A stretch of DNA of 64,000 nt from contig OZ257128.1 of NCBI GenBank assembly GCA_965278945.1, positions 992,001 to 1,056,000 of the forward strand. Direction: 5' to 3'. Shown here piece after piece: positions 27,301 through 33,965 of the stretch (the first letter of the stretch is position 1; every line of letters begins with the position of its first letter). The notes under the pieces are model-generated. The model searched no databases, was not told the origin of the DNA, and was given only the letters and a program-made list of their open reading frames with translations. A program made the position numbers and the translations under genes. The DNA comes from UBA10649 sp965278945 (lineage in GTDB: Bacteria > Actinomycetota > Actinomycetes > S36-B12).

Positions 27301-27470
27301 CCGTGACGGACCCGGTCCTGTCGAAGGCGCGCGCCACGGCCGTGGCCCGCTACCTGAAGTCCCTAGGGCTACGCGGCACGTACCGGGTGCACGGGGCCGG
27401 TGCCGCCCCCGTCGAGGGGCCGTCGGCGCGATTCGCGAGCGTGGTGCTGACCCCCGCCGCCAGCCGCTGA
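18363..27470 (+). CDS. Giant secreted CshA-like repeat protein with C-terminal OmpA-like domain
   Basis: 3,035 residues from the ATG chosen because a basic, hydrophobic signal peptide (about 1-37, ending GPAAADPPP) follows at once. About 26 repeats of roughly 104 residues follow, each with a GxGTFVVNTSTRALTFTA segment and a VTYRVTDTYGQ-x-SNTVxVTV ending, the pattern of CshA-type fibril repeats used in adhesion. In 25 of them a CX8C pair occurs in the form C-V/I-x-D-P-x-D-S-V-C, probably a disulfide loop. A Thr-Pro stretch (about 2740-2768) acts as a stalk, then a small beta domain, then an OmpA-like domain in the last 110 residues (TLVYFDVYSSTLTKQAKRAL), which could hold peptidoglycan. There is no LPXTG motif. 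Likely a surface fibre or adhesin; ligand unknown. Confidence 0.85.
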   Translation: MRGSGARAQRWPLTSLITVIVACSLLGITAGPAAADPPPTVAPASATTTATTPVTLTPVLTGTGIVHTTTCIVDGASCAATLVVPGEGTWSVNTTTGVVTFTAVAGYAGTTPERIYRVFDDLAQPGEGPLTVTVNPPAVPSVTAKVSSAVGSTATVVTPTASATAPATLVNASTCVIDPADSVCKTTVAIAGQGSFVVNTSTRALTFTAVAGFTGAVTVVTYRVTDTYGQTGENTVTVTVTLPAAPVVTARTASPVGAAATTVTPTVAPTTFLVNASTCVIDPADSVCKTTVVIAGQGTFVVNTSTRALTFTAVAGFTGAVSVVTYQVTDSYGRSASNTVTLTVTLPAAPVVTAKTASPVGATATVVTPTVAPTTFLVSASTCVIDPADSVCKTSVVLAGQGTFVVNTSTRALTFTAVAGFTGAVTVVTYRVTDTYGQQGSNTVTLTVVLPAVPVVTARAISISGTTATTVTPTVAPTTFLVSASTCVIDPADSVCKTTVVIAGQGTFVVNTSTRALTFTAAAGFSGVVPDVTYRVIDTYGQSGQNTVSVTVTVPAAPAIAPKTATTVGSTATTVTPTVTNTTYLVSASTCVIDPADSVCKTTVVIAGQGTFVVNTSTRALTFTAVTGFTGVVPDVTYSVIDTYGQSASNTVSITVALPAVPVVTAATLTPTATASVNVTPAVTPATFLVNASTCVIDPDDSVCKTTVVISGKGTFVVTTSNRRVTFTAAAGFAGVVPDVTYRVTDTYGQQGSNTVSVTVALPAAPVVAAKSASVTGTTALTATPTVTNTTFLVSASTCVVDPDDSVCKTTVVISGKGTFVVNTSTRVLTFTAVAGFAGIVPDVTYRVVDTYGQQDSNTVSVTVNLPAVPVVTAATISPTGTVAGSVTPAVAPTTYLVNASTCIVDPADSVCKTTVVISGKGTFVVSTSTRAVTFTAVAGFSGVVPDVTYRVEDTYDQTGSNDVSVTVGTPAAPVVAAKTASVTGTAALTATPTVTNVTYLVSASTCVIDPDDSVCKTTVVISGKGTFVVNTSTRALTFTAVAGFAGVVPDVTYRVVDTYGQQDSNTVSVTVNLPAVPVVTAATLTPTGTTAASVTPTVAPTTYLVSASTCIVDPDDSVCKTTVVISGKGTFVVSTSTRAVTFTAVAGFAGVVPAVTYRVVDTYGQTGTNTVSVTVNAPAAPVVSAKVATAVGASVTTVTPTVTNTTFLVSASTCVIDPDDSVCKTTVVISGKGTFVVNTSTRALTFTAVAGFTGVVPDVAYRVIDTYGQADSNTVDVTVDLPAVPAVSAATLTPTGTVAATTTPTAVPATFLVNADTCIVDPDDSVCKTTVVISGKGTFVVSTSTRLVTFTAAAGFTGVVPDVTYRVVDTYGQVGSNDISVTVGTPAAPAVTARTVSTTATTAVTATPTVTNTTYLVSASTCVVDPDDSVCKTTVVISGKGTFVVNTSTRALTFTAAAGFAGVVPDVTYRVVDTYGQVGANTVTVTVNLPVAPVVAARTATTVGSTATTVTPTVTNTAFLVSASTCVVDPDDSVCKTTVVISGKGTFVVNTSTRALTFTAVAGFTGVVPDVTYRVIDTYAQSASNTVSVTVDAPATPAVTAATISPTGTVAASVTPTVSPATFLVNASTCIVDPDDSVCKTTVVISGKGTFVVSTSTRAVTFTAASGFSGAVPVVNYRVVDTYGQIGTNTVTVTVTTPAAPIVAARSASTVGATALTATPTVTNTTYLVSASTCVVDPDDSVCKTTVAISGKGTFVVNTSTRALTFTAVAGFTGVVPDVTYRVIDTYGQSASNTVSVTVDLPAAPVVTAATMSPTGTVAATVTPSVAPATFLVNASTCVIDPDDSVCKTTVVIAGKGTFVVTTATRLLTFTAVAGFTGAVGSVTYRVTDAYGQSGSNTVTVTVAVPAAPIVAARSVSTTATTAVTATPTVTNTTYLVSASTCVVDPADSVCKTTVVISGKGTFVVNTSTRALTFTAAAGFAGVVPDVTYRVIDTYGQSASNTVTVTVNLPTAPVVSARVATAVGATATTATPTVTNTTFLVSASTCVIDPDDSVCKTTVVISGKGTFVVNTSTRALTFTAVAGFTGVVPDVTYRVTDTYGQSASNTVSMTVDLPAEPTVTAATISPTGTVAASATPAVSPATFLVNASTCIVDPDDSVCKTTVVIAGKGTFVVSTSTRAVTFTASSGYSGAVPAVNYQVTDTYGQTGSNTVTVTVAVPAAPIVAARSVSATATTSTTVTPTVTNTTYLVNASTCVIDPDDSVCKTSVVISGKGTFTVSTSTRAMTFVAAAAFTGVVPDVTYRVTDTYGQSASNAVTVTVVLPLAPVVAARSVSATATTSTTVTPTVTNTTYLVNASTCAVDPADSVCKTSVVVPGKGTFTVSTSTRAMTFAGVLGFAGVVPAVTYRVTDTYGQTGSNAVTVTVLVPTAPSVTAASVTATGITGASVIPATTPTTYLVNADTCVVDPDDSVCKSSVVIAGKGTFTVNTSTRAVTFTAVVGFTGAVGAVTYRVTDAYAQTGSATVSATVNTPAAPVVAITSASSAWFTPVVFTPSTSGTGIDNATACIVDPDDSVCRSSVVMAGEGTFAVNTSTRAVTFSPVSSFSGTTTAVTYRVSDAYGQTSAGTNNVTVAVTAPSGPVVDPTDTGTAFRTEITFTPSVTGSGIVNSSACLIDPDDSVCKTTVGVDGQGWWTVNTTTRAVTYTPTDEFSGPANVITYRVADAIGQTGSNTITMTVEPGPEPTPTPTPTPTPTPTPTPTPTPTPTPSPSQTFVPRPAVGVAAVTIGGSSVPAKLTESRDSGTFVVASADLELNVGSKTPGGSPLAATDRGEFQLSVGGSVEVRGHGFVPGTPVNVYLLSGDRSILLGALVVFSDGTFAGQLPIPDDLDPGGYTLQINGLSDGSRLRAETSSVVSVSVRVLVKPPVAEPKAIRTLVYFDVYSSTLTKQAKRALDTLVAKVPRSLRGNRVSIVGYVGASGFTVTDPVLSKARATAVARYLKSLGLRGTYRVHGAGAAPVEGPSARFASVVLTPAASR
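18787..25962 (+). repeat. Tandem 312-bp coding repeats with 1,560-bp higher-order period
   Basis: About 23 consecutive units of 312 bp inside the fibril gene encode near-identical 104-residue repeats. Matching sequence recurs at exactly five units: GTGTCCACCACGGCGACGAC begins at 22551 and again at 24111, and the segment GCGACCATCTCGCCGACCGG recurs at the same 1,560-bp offset (about 23170 and 24730). This shows recent block duplication of five repeats. Flanking repeats at both ends of the gene are more divergent. Confidence 0.9.
26589..26660 (+). repeat. Three perfect 24-bp repeats coding Thr-Pro
   Basis: The unit starting ACTCCCACGCCGACG is repeated three times without change and encodes the Thr-Pro stalk between the fibril repeats and the C-terminal domains. 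Such a stretch is prone to in-frame length change. Confidence 0.9.
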
Positions 27471-27484
27471 CCCGCCCCCTCCTC

Positions 27485-28810
27485 CGCGAGTGGTGAGTTG
27501 TCGCGCGAAATCTTCGCTTGGGTTCAAGGGATCGATGCAACACCTGAGGTGAAGAGGTGTTGTGATGCTTGGTCCTCCGGGGTTGCCGCCAGCGGTGCGG
27601 CTCGGGTTTTGGCAGTGGGTGCGGTCGGGGTTGTCGGTCGCGGAGGCGGCTGCTGCGGCGGGCGTGTCCGAGCGCACGGGTGCGGGGTGGTTCGGTGAGG
27701 CTGGCGGAGTGATTCCTCCATCGGTGACGCCCGGCAAGGTCAGGCCTCGGTTGACGTTCGATCAGCGTGAGGAGATCGCGGTCCTGCGTGGGTCGGGGGC
27801 GTCGAACGCGGAGATCGCGCGGGCGGTGGGCTGTCACCGGTCCACGATCGGGCGTGAGCTGGCGATGAACTCCACGTTCTTCGCCGACCGGCACCTGCCT
27901 AGGTATCGGGCGTCGATGGCGCAGAAGCGCTCCGACTGGCGGGCTCGCCGGCCGAAGGCGTCCGCGCTCAAGGCCAACGACCGGCTGCGGCAGGTGGTGC
28001 AAGATCACTTGGAGGACGAACTCAGCCCGGAGCAGATCTCAGGTCGGCTGAGGATCGATTTCCCTGATGATCCGGAGATGCGCGTGAGTCACGAGGCGAT
28101 CTACCAGGCGTTGTTCGTCCAGGGCCGCGGCGCGTTGCGCCGTGACCTGCACCAACGGCTGCGCACGGGCCGGGCGATCCGCAAGACCCGGAGGACCGCA
28201 GGTGAGCGCCGTGGCCGGATCCCGGGGATGGTCTCCATCACCGAGCGCCCGCCCGAGGTCGCCGACCGTGCTGTTCCTGGCCATTGGGAGGGCGACCTGA
28301 TCGTGGGGAAGAACTCCGGCTCGGCGATCGGGACCTTGGTCGAGCGGGCAACCGGGTTCTGCCTGCTGCTGCACCTTCCCGGCAACCACGGCGCGGACGC
28401 GGTAGCCGACGCGATGATCACCGCGATGAGCCAGCTGCCGGCGACCTTGCGACGCACGCTGACCTGGGACCAGGGATCGGAGATGGCCAACCACGTCCAG
28501 ATCGCCGCAGCCACGGACCTGGACATCTACTTCTGCGATCCCCACTCACCATGGCAGCGCGGATCCAACGAGAACACCAACGGCCTGCTGCGTCAGTACT
28601 TCGCCAAAGGCTCCGACCTGTCGGTCTATGCCCCGGACTATCTCGAGCACGTCAGCCGAAAACTGAACAACCGGCCACGCAAACGCCACGGCTTCAAGAC
28701 ACCAGCCGAAATGCTCGACCACCTACTGTCAGAACCGGTCAATCCAACCGATGTTGCATCCACCGCTTGAATCCACCTCCGATTTGTCCAGCCACAACTG
28801 CCCACTCGCG
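27485..28810 (+). mobile_element. IS30-family insertion sequence
   Basis: A single transposase gene is bounded by imperfect inverted ends. The left end (27485-27542) and the reverse complement of the right end (28752-28810) share CGCGAGTGG, AGTTGT, TTCAAG and GATGCAACA in the same order with about one indel. The outer limits are judged by eye; no convincing target duplication is seen. It lies 14 bp beyond the fibril stop codon, between that gene and the carotenoid operon, and appears intact. Confidence 0.7.
27562..28770 (+). CDS. IS30-family transposase
   Basis: 402 residues. An N-terminal helix-turn-helix (RLTFDQREEIAVLRGSGASN, then IARAVGCHRSTIGRE) is followed by the IS30 DDE core: Asp in GHWEGDLIVGK (about residue 242), Asp in LTWDQGSEM (about 305) and Glu in PWQRGSNENTNGLLRQYF (about 340). 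All three catalytic residues are present and the frame is open, so it is probably active. Start is GTG, or the ATG one codon later, after a GAAGAGG site. Its stop codon lies inside the right inverted end. Confidence 0.92.
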   Translation: MMLGPPGLPPAVRLGFWQWVRSGLSVAEAAAAAGVSERTGAGWFGEAGGVIPPSVTPGKVRPRLTFDQREEIAVLRGSGASNAEIARAVGCHRSTIGRELAMNSTFFADRHLPRYRASMAQKRSDWRARRPKASALKANDRLRQVVQDHLEDELSPEQISGRLRIDFPDDPEMRVSHEAIYQALFVQGRGALRRDLHQRLRTGRAIRKTRRTAGERRGRIPGMVSITERPPEVADRAVPGHWEGDLIVGKNSGSAIGTLVERATGFCLLLHLPGNHGADAVADAMITAMSQLPATLRRTLTWDQGSEMANHVQIAAATDLDIYFCDPHSPWQRGSNENTNGLLRQYFAKGSDLSVYAPDYLEHVSRKLNNRPRKRHGFKTPAEMLDHLLSEPVNPTDVASTA

Positions 28811-28838
28811 GGAATGGGGCGGGGCCGGAAGGGACTGA

Positions 28839-29774
28839 CTAGGCGGGGGGCATGCCGGGGCCGAAGCGGCGGCGGGCGCGACGGGCGCGGATCAGAGCTG
28901 GGCCGGCAACCGCGAGGCGTCGTCGCATCGGCACGCTTGCCCGCTTCGCGAACACGTCGTAGCCGTTGCGCTCGACCTCATCGACGATCCCGCAATACAA
29001 GATGCGCGCCGCCTCGATGCAGTCCCGCGATGACGGGTGCAGCATCGCGATGCCCGGGCGGGCCGATTCCTCCAGCGCGCGCACGCGCTCGACCTGGAAC
29101 ACGAGCGCGTCGCGGATCGCGGGCGTCATCACGCGGGCTTCGAGGTCCGCGCGCGTGATGCCGAACTCCAGCAGTTCGTCGAGCGGCAGATACACGCGAC
29201 CTCGGTCGAGGTCCTCGCCGACGTCGCGGATGAAGTTCGCAAGCTGGAATGCGACGCCGAGGTCTTTCGCGCGATCGAACGCCTCCGGCGATGTCGGTCC
29301 GAGGATCGGGATCATCTGCAGGCCGATGACCGCGGCCGATCCGTAGACGTACTCGTACAGGTCCTCGTACGTCGCGTACTCATCGACGGTCAGGTCCATC
29401 GCCATGGAGTGCAAGAACGCCTCGAAGTGCGCGACGGGGATGTCCCAGCGCTGGACCGTGTCGACGACGGCTCGGCAGATCGGGTCGTCGGACGATCCGC
29501 GGGCCAGGTCGGCGAGGAACGCCTGGCCCCACGAGCCCAGCCATTCGGCGCGCTCGGCATCGCTCAGCGAAGACGACAGGTCGTCGACGATCTCGTCCGC
29601 GTAGCGCGCGAACCCGTAGAGCGCGTGAACGAATGGCCGCTTGACGGCGGGCAGGAGAAGCGTCGCAACGTAATAGGTCTTGCCGTGCGCGGCGTTCAGC
29701 TCGCGGCATCGCTCGTAGGACTCGCGCAACTGTGGGTCGGTGATGCCCGCCGCGTCGAGTTCGCGACCGCTCAC
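28839..29774 (-). CDS. crtB: Phytoene synthase
   Basis: 311 residues. Joins two geranylgeranyl diphosphates to 15-cis-phytoene, the first committed carotenoid step. Both Asp-rich diphosphate sites are visible: DEIVDD (about residue 62) and NFIRDVGED (about 175), with RVYLP after it as in the squalene/phytoene synthase family. The GTG start overlaps the stop of the mannosyltransferase (GTGA), so I rejected the much longer frame that runs on antisense-like into that gene. Fourth and last gene of the crtE-crtI-mannosyltransferase-crtB operon, every junction of which overlaps. Confidence 0.92.
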   Translation of the reverse strand: MSGRELDAAGITDPQLRESYERCRELNAAHGKTYYVATLLLPAVKRPFVHALYGFARYADEIVDDLSSSLSDAERAEWLGSWGQAFLADLARGSSDDPICRAVVDTVQRWDIPVAHFEAFLHSMAMDLTVDEYATYEDLYEYVYGSAAVIGLQMIPILGPTSPEAFDRAKDLGVAFQLANFIRDVGEDLDRGRVYLPLDELLEFGITRADLEARVMTPAIRDALVFQVERVRALEESARPGIAMLHPSSRDCIEAARILYCGIVDEVERNGYDVFAKRASVPMRRRLAVAGPALIRARRARRRFGPGMPPA

Positions 29775-31324
29775 ACGGGCACCTTCTCCCGCGTGGGCCA
29801 CTTCATGGCATCGGCCAGCGCGATCTCGTCCTCGGTATGCGGCGTCAGGCCGACGTCGTCGGTCGACCCCATCGCCAGGCGACGTTCGCGCGGGCTCGCC
29901 AGCAAGATGAGCAGGACGATCGCGATCGCGACGAGGAAGGTGATGCTGTCGGCGATGTCCGTGAGGTTGTCGGCGTTCGTCGAACTCTCGATCATGCCGT
30001 GCACGGTGAAGCCCGCGGTCAGGAAGACGGCGACTCGCATCTCGCGCACGGACAGTCCGGTCGCCGCGAAGAGGGGCAAGAACCACAGCAGGTACCAGGG
30101 CTGGACCACCGGACCCAGCACGACGATGACCGCGAGTGCCAGGGCGGCGCCGCGCACCGGGCTGCGTCCGCCGGGTCGGAAGATGAGCCAGGCGATGACG
30201 GCCAGCGCCGTGGCCGTGCCGATCATGCGCACCACGCCGAGCACGGTGGACTCGCTCTCGGTCCAGCCGATCCACGTGGTGAGCAGGCCCAGCGGCTTGC
30301 CGATCGCGGTACTCGGCGATAGCCAGGTCAGCACGCCCGAAGGCGTGCTGAACGTCGCCTTGAGAACTCCGCTGCCGGCACCGGCGATCAGCATCATGGG
30401 CACGATCGTGCAGACCATGACAAGTGCGGTGAGCAGCCAGCCACGCACACGGGCCAGCCACGACCCGTCGCGTCCGGCCCAGAGGAGTCCGACGAAGGGC
30501 AGGACGAGCAGGCAGATCGGCTTGACCGTCGCGCCCAGGCTGATGGCGACCGTTCCCCACACGCAGTGGCGTTCGGCCGCGAGCGTGATGCCGGTCACGA
30601 GCAGCCCGACCATGAGCGCATCGTTGTGCGCGCCCGCGATGAAGTGCATGAGCACGACCGGATTGAGAACACCGAGCCAGAGGGCGCGCGCCGGATCGAT
30701 GCCGTGCAGGCGCGCGAGGCGCGGGAGATAGATCGCGACGAGGGCCACGCCGGCGACAGCGACGAGACGGAAGAGCAGCGCACCGAAGTAGGCATTGGGG
30801 TGCACGAAGTTCGCGACGGCGCGCTCGATCATGAGGAACGAAGGCCCGTACGGGGTCGGTGACTCGATCCACATCGGATCGGCTCCGTCCTCGAACCAGC
30901 CGGGAATGACGTTGACCCCGGTGGTCGTGGGGTCGAAGCCCGCGCCGAACACCCGCCCCTGCACGTAGTAGGAGTACGCGTCGCGGCTGAAGAGCGGGGG
31001 CGCGACGAGCAGTGGCACCACCCACATGGACAGGACGCCGATCAGGTCACGCAGCGGAGTGCGGACCCCGCCTCGACCGCGGGACAGCAGTTCGTAGCCG
31101 AGCACCAGCCACGCCTGCAGCAGCATGGCCAGGCCGATGATCACGAGTGCGCGGGCCGCGAGCGACCCGCCCAGCGAGGCGCGAAGGGCCGAGACCATCG
31201 GACTGTCGAGCATGCTCGACGACGGGGGCAGCCAGCCGACGCCGAGGGCGCCGATCGCGACGAGAGCCGAGCCGATCAGGCCGGGGGCACCGTGTCGGAC
31301 GACGAAGCGGGTGTTGGGGCTCAC
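29771..31324 (-). CDS. Polyprenol-phosphomannose-dependent alpha-1,6-mannosyltransferase (MptA/MptB-like)
   Basis: 517 residues with about a dozen hydrophobic segments, the GT-C fold. PPLFSRDAYSYYVQGR (about residue 110) and the loop FIAGAHNDALMVGLL (about 232) are hallmarks of the actinobacterial MptA/MptB family, which extends the alpha-1,6-mannan core of lipomannan from polyprenyl-phosphomannose outside the membrane. In mycobacteria and corynebacteria mptA lies near an idsA-type prenyl synthase and metF, and the same neighbours occur here. Start is a GTG inside the crtI stop (GTGA). Its place in the middle of a carotenoid operon may be inherited synteny, or it may add a sugar to a carotenoid; I favour the first. 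Confidence 0.8.
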   Translation of the reverse strand: MSPNTRFVVRHGAPGLIGSALVAIGALGVGWLPPSSSMLDSPMVSALRASLGGSLAARALVIIGLAMLLQAWLVLGYELLSRGRGGVRTPLRDLIGVLSMWVVPLLVAPPLFSRDAYSYYVQGRVFGAGFDPTTTGVNVIPGWFEDGADPMWIESPTPYGPSFLMIERAVANFVHPNAYFGALLFRLVAVAGVALVAIYLPRLARLHGIDPARALWLGVLNPVVLMHFIAGAHNDALMVGLLVTGITLAAERHCVWGTVAISLGATVKPICLLVLPFVGLLWAGRDGSWLARVRGWLLTALVMVCTIVPMMLIAGAGSGVLKATFSTPSGVLTWLSPSTAIGKPLGLLTTWIGWTESESTVLGVVRMIGTATALAVIAWLIFRPGGRSPVRGAALALAVIVVLGPVVQPWYLLWFLPLFAATGLSVREMRVAVFLTAGFTVHGMIESSTNADNLTDIADSITFLVAIAIVLLILLASPRERRLAMGSTDDVGLTPHTEDEIALADAMKWPTREKVPV

Positions 31325-32835
31325 GTCCGCGCGGCGCGCGAGCGGTAGGCGGTGTCCTTGCCGAGCACGCGTTCAGCTGCCAGGCGCCCGGAGATGAGGA
31401 CCATCGGAACGCCGACGCCCGGCTGGGTACCCGAACCCGTGAAGACGACGTTCTGCCCCCACAGGTTGCCGGGGCGGAAGGGACCGGTCTGGAAGAACGA
31501 GTGCGCTGCAGCGAACGGCGCGCCTCGCTCCATGCCCCGATGCTCCCAGTCGAGCGGAGTCGTGATGTCCTCGACCTCGATCGCCTCGCCGAAGCCGACG
31601 TAGCCGCGTGACTCGAGAGTTCCGACAATCTCGTCGCGATACCTGCTGCCCTCGGTCCGCCAGTCGATCGGTGCATCGAGATTCGGAGTCGGGAACAGGA
31701 CGTAATAGATCTCCTTCCCGTCTGGCGCGAGCGAGGGGTCAGAGCGCGACGGGTTGGTGACCAGGAAGCTAGGGTCGCTCATGAGCCGACCCTCGTCGAT
31801 CAGCTCGTCGAAGACCCCGCGCCACGCATGACCGAAATGGATGTTGTGGTGCGCGATCTTGCTGTAGGTCGCTGACGATCCGGCGAGCATGAGGAAGCAC
31901 GAGGGGGAGTAGGACAGACGCCTGACCGACCATGGCTCGCGGCCGAGCAGGTCGCGGTAGGCGACCGGCAGGTCGGGGTTGAGGACCACCACGTCGGCCG
32001 GGATGCGGTCGCCTTCGGCGGTCCGCACCGCGACAGCGCGATCGCCCACGGTCTCGACTGCCGTCACCTCGGTGCCGTACCGGAACTCGACGCCGTGCTT
32101 CTCCGCAGCGGCCGCCATTGCGAGGGGAACCGCGTGCATGCCGCCCTTGGGGAAGTAGACGCCCGCGACCGAGTCCATGTACGAGATCACCGCGTAGATC
32201 GCAAGCGCGTCGTACGGCGACAATCCCGCGTACATCGCCTGGAAGGAGAAGACGCGCTCGGTGCGCGGGTCGGTCATGAACTCGCGAACCTTTGGAGCGA
32301 GTTTGCGGAACCCGCCCATCGCCGCCAGGCGCGCGAGCGACGGGGTGAGCAGGTCGAGGGGGGAGTCGATGTTGCGATCGATGAAGTCCGTCATCTCGTA
32401 TCGGTACAGCGAGGACACGAAGTCGACGTACCTGCGGTAGCCGGCCGCCTCCTTCGGCCCGATGACCCGATCGATCTCGTCGGCCATCTGATCGACATCG
32501 GAGTGGACGTCGAGAATTGAGCCGTCCGGATAGAAGGAGCGGTAAAGCGGTGAGACCGGCTCCAAGGTGAGCCAGTCATCCATGTCCTCGCCCACGCAGT
32601 CGAACGCGTCGCGAATCAGGTCGGGCATGGTCAGCACGGTGGGGCCGGTGTCGAACTGAAATGCGCCGTCCGCGGTATCGATGTCCAGGCGCCCGGCGCG
32701 GCCGCCGGGAACCGCCTCGCGCTCGAGCACGGTCACCTGTCGACCGGCGCCCGCCAGTCGCATCGCCGCTGACAGGCCGCCGAGGCCGGCTCCGACGACG
32801 ACGACGCGGTCCGTCGGTCCGGTGACCGTCCGCAT
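31321..32835 (-). CDS. crtI: Phytoene desaturase
   Basis: 504 residues. FAD-binding N-terminus VVVVGAGLGGLSAAMRLAGAG, then FDTGPTVLTMP, and the C-terminal GSGTQPGVGVPMVLISGR motif of bacterial CrtI-type desaturases. Converts phytoene to lycopene or neurosporene at the membrane. ATG lies within the crtE stop (TGATG); its own stop overlaps the mannosyltransferase start by 4 nt. A second desaturase-like gene in the window (37.2 kb) probably acts later in the pathway. Confidence 0.92.
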   Translation of the reverse strand: MRTVTGPTDRVVVVGAGLGGLSAAMRLAGAGRQVTVLEREAVPGGRAGRLDIDTADGAFQFDTGPTVLTMPDLIRDAFDCVGEDMDDWLTLEPVSPLYRSFYPDGSILDVHSDVDQMADEIDRVIGPKEAAGYRRYVDFVSSLYRYEMTDFIDRNIDSPLDLLTPSLARLAAMGGFRKLAPKVREFMTDPRTERVFSFQAMYAGLSPYDALAIYAVISYMDSVAGVYFPKGGMHAVPLAMAAAAEKHGVEFRYGTEVTAVETVGDRAVAVRTAEGDRIPADVVVLNPDLPVAYRDLLGREPWSVRRLSYSPSCFLMLAGSSATYSKIAHHNIHFGHAWRGVFDELIDEGRLMSDPSFLVTNPSRSDPSLAPDGKEIYYVLFPTPNLDAPIDWRTEGSRYRDEIVGTLESRGYVGFGEAIEVEDITTPLDWEHRGMERGAPFAAAHSFFQTGPFRPGNLWGQNVVFTGSGTQPGVGVPMVLISGRLAAERVLGKDTAYRSRAART

Positions 32836-33914
32836 CAGGTGCTCCGACGCGTGGCGGCGTAGGCGAGTCCGGTCAGCACAGCTCTCGCGTCGGGGACGAG
32901 GTCGGCCGTGGTGAGCGCAGTGAGCGCCTCCTCGAGCCGCTCGGTGATCAGGGCCTCGGTGTGGTCAAGGGCTCCGGTTTCGGTGATGATCTCGCGCAGC
33001 GCAGCGACGCCATTCTCGTCGAGCCCTGGGTCCCCGAGATGGCGCCGGACGACGGCGGCCTGCGCCGGAGTGCTCCGCTCGACCGCGATCGCCATGAGGA
33101 CTGTTCGCTTTCCCTCGCGCAGGTCATCTCCGGCCGGCTTGCCGGTCTCGTTCGGGTCACCGAAGACCCCGAGGATGTCATCGCGCAGCTGGAAAGCCTC
33201 CCCGAGCGGCAGCCCGTATCCGGTGTATGCGGACATGACGGCCTCGTCGGCCCCGGCCAGCGCGGCCCCGAGGTGCAAGGGGCGCTCTATCGTGTACTTG
33301 GCCGACTTGTAGCGGACGACCGTCAGCGCGCGGTCGACCGAGCCGCCGCCGCGAGCCTGCTCCAGGAGGTCCAGGAACTGGCCGGCCATGAGCTCGGTGC
33401 GCATCTCGTCGTAGACCGTCTTGCCCCGCCGAAGGCTCTCGGTGGGAAAGTCGGTCGTGAGCAGGAGCTCGTCGGCCCACGACAAGCACAGGTCGCCGAG
33501 CAGGATCGCGGCCCCGACGCCGAAGGACTCGGGGGAGCCGAGCCACTCCGAGCCTCGGTGCACCCCGGCAAACCGCCGATGCGCCGAAGGCAGCCCGCGT
33601 CGGGTGTCCGAACCGTCCATGACGTCGTCGTGGATGAGGGCGCACGCCTGCAGGAACTCCAGGGACGCGGACGCGCGAAGCGCGGCCTCGTCGCAGTCCG
33701 GCGAACCGCCCGCACCTCGCCATCCCCAGTAGCAGAAGGCCGGACGCAGGCGCTTGCCGCCGGCGAGCAGAGCGGACAGCGCGTCGACCATGGGCTGGAG
33801 GTCCGCGCTCACTCGCGCGAGTGCGGTGGATTGGTGCGCCAGCACCTCGTCGACGACGATCTGGACCCGAGCACGGAGGTCAGCCTCGTCGAGGGGGCTG
33901 ATGGTCTCTGGCAC
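32835..33914 (-). CDS. crtE: Geranylgeranyl diphosphate synthase
   Basis: 359 residues, trans-prenyltransferase fold. First Asp-rich motif LIHDDVMDGSDTRRG (about residue 95), second motif QLRDDILGVFGDPNETGK (about 240); GGKRLRP near 53 is also conserved. Supplies the C20 precursor for carotenoids and possibly other lipids; chain length cannot be read with certainty, but the operon argues for C20. The GTG start is 6 nt downstream of a TAGGCT -10 box, so the operon mRNA is probably leaderless. First gene of the crtE-crtI-mannosyltransferase-crtB operon. Confidence 0.9.
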   Translation of the reverse strand: MPETISPLDEADLRARVQIVVDEVLAHQSTALARVSADLQPMVDALSALLAGGKRLRPAFCYWGWRGAGGSPDCDEAALRASASLEFLQACALIHDDVMDGSDTRRGLPSAHRRFAGVHRGSEWLGSPESFGVGAAILLGDLCLSWADELLLTTDFPTESLRRGKTVYDEMRTELMAGQFLDLLEQARGGGSVDRALTVVRYKSAKYTIERPLHLGAALAGADEAVMSAYTGYGLPLGEAFQLRDDILGVFGDPNETGKPAGDDLREGKRTVLMAIAVERSTPAQAAVVRRHLGDPGLDENGVAALREIITETGALDHTEALITERLEEALTALTTADLVPDARAVLTGLAYAATRRST

Positions 33915-33965
33915 CGTCCGAGCCTAGGGCCAATCGGTGTGTTCGGCGCCCCGTAGTCTGTGCGC
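33915..33965. promoter_or_regulatory. Divergent leaderless promoters of crtE and metF
   Basis: On the minus strand TAGGCT (33921-33926) lies 6 nt before the crtE GTG; on the plus strand TAGTCT (33954-33959) lies 6 nt before the metF ATG. Both fit the actinobacterial TANNNT -10 box with transcription starting at the first codon. No clear -35 boxes are seen. Confidence 0.55.

Noticed and set aside
27520..27545. tRNA-like TTCAAG/TTCGA-containing sequence
   Set aside because: Part of the IS30 end; no acceptor, D or anticodon arm could be folded around it.
28839..31025. 728-codon frame extending crtB
   Set aside because: The added part overlies the mannosyltransferase in another frame and is His/Arg-rich; the crtB GTG at 29774 overlaps that gene's stop.
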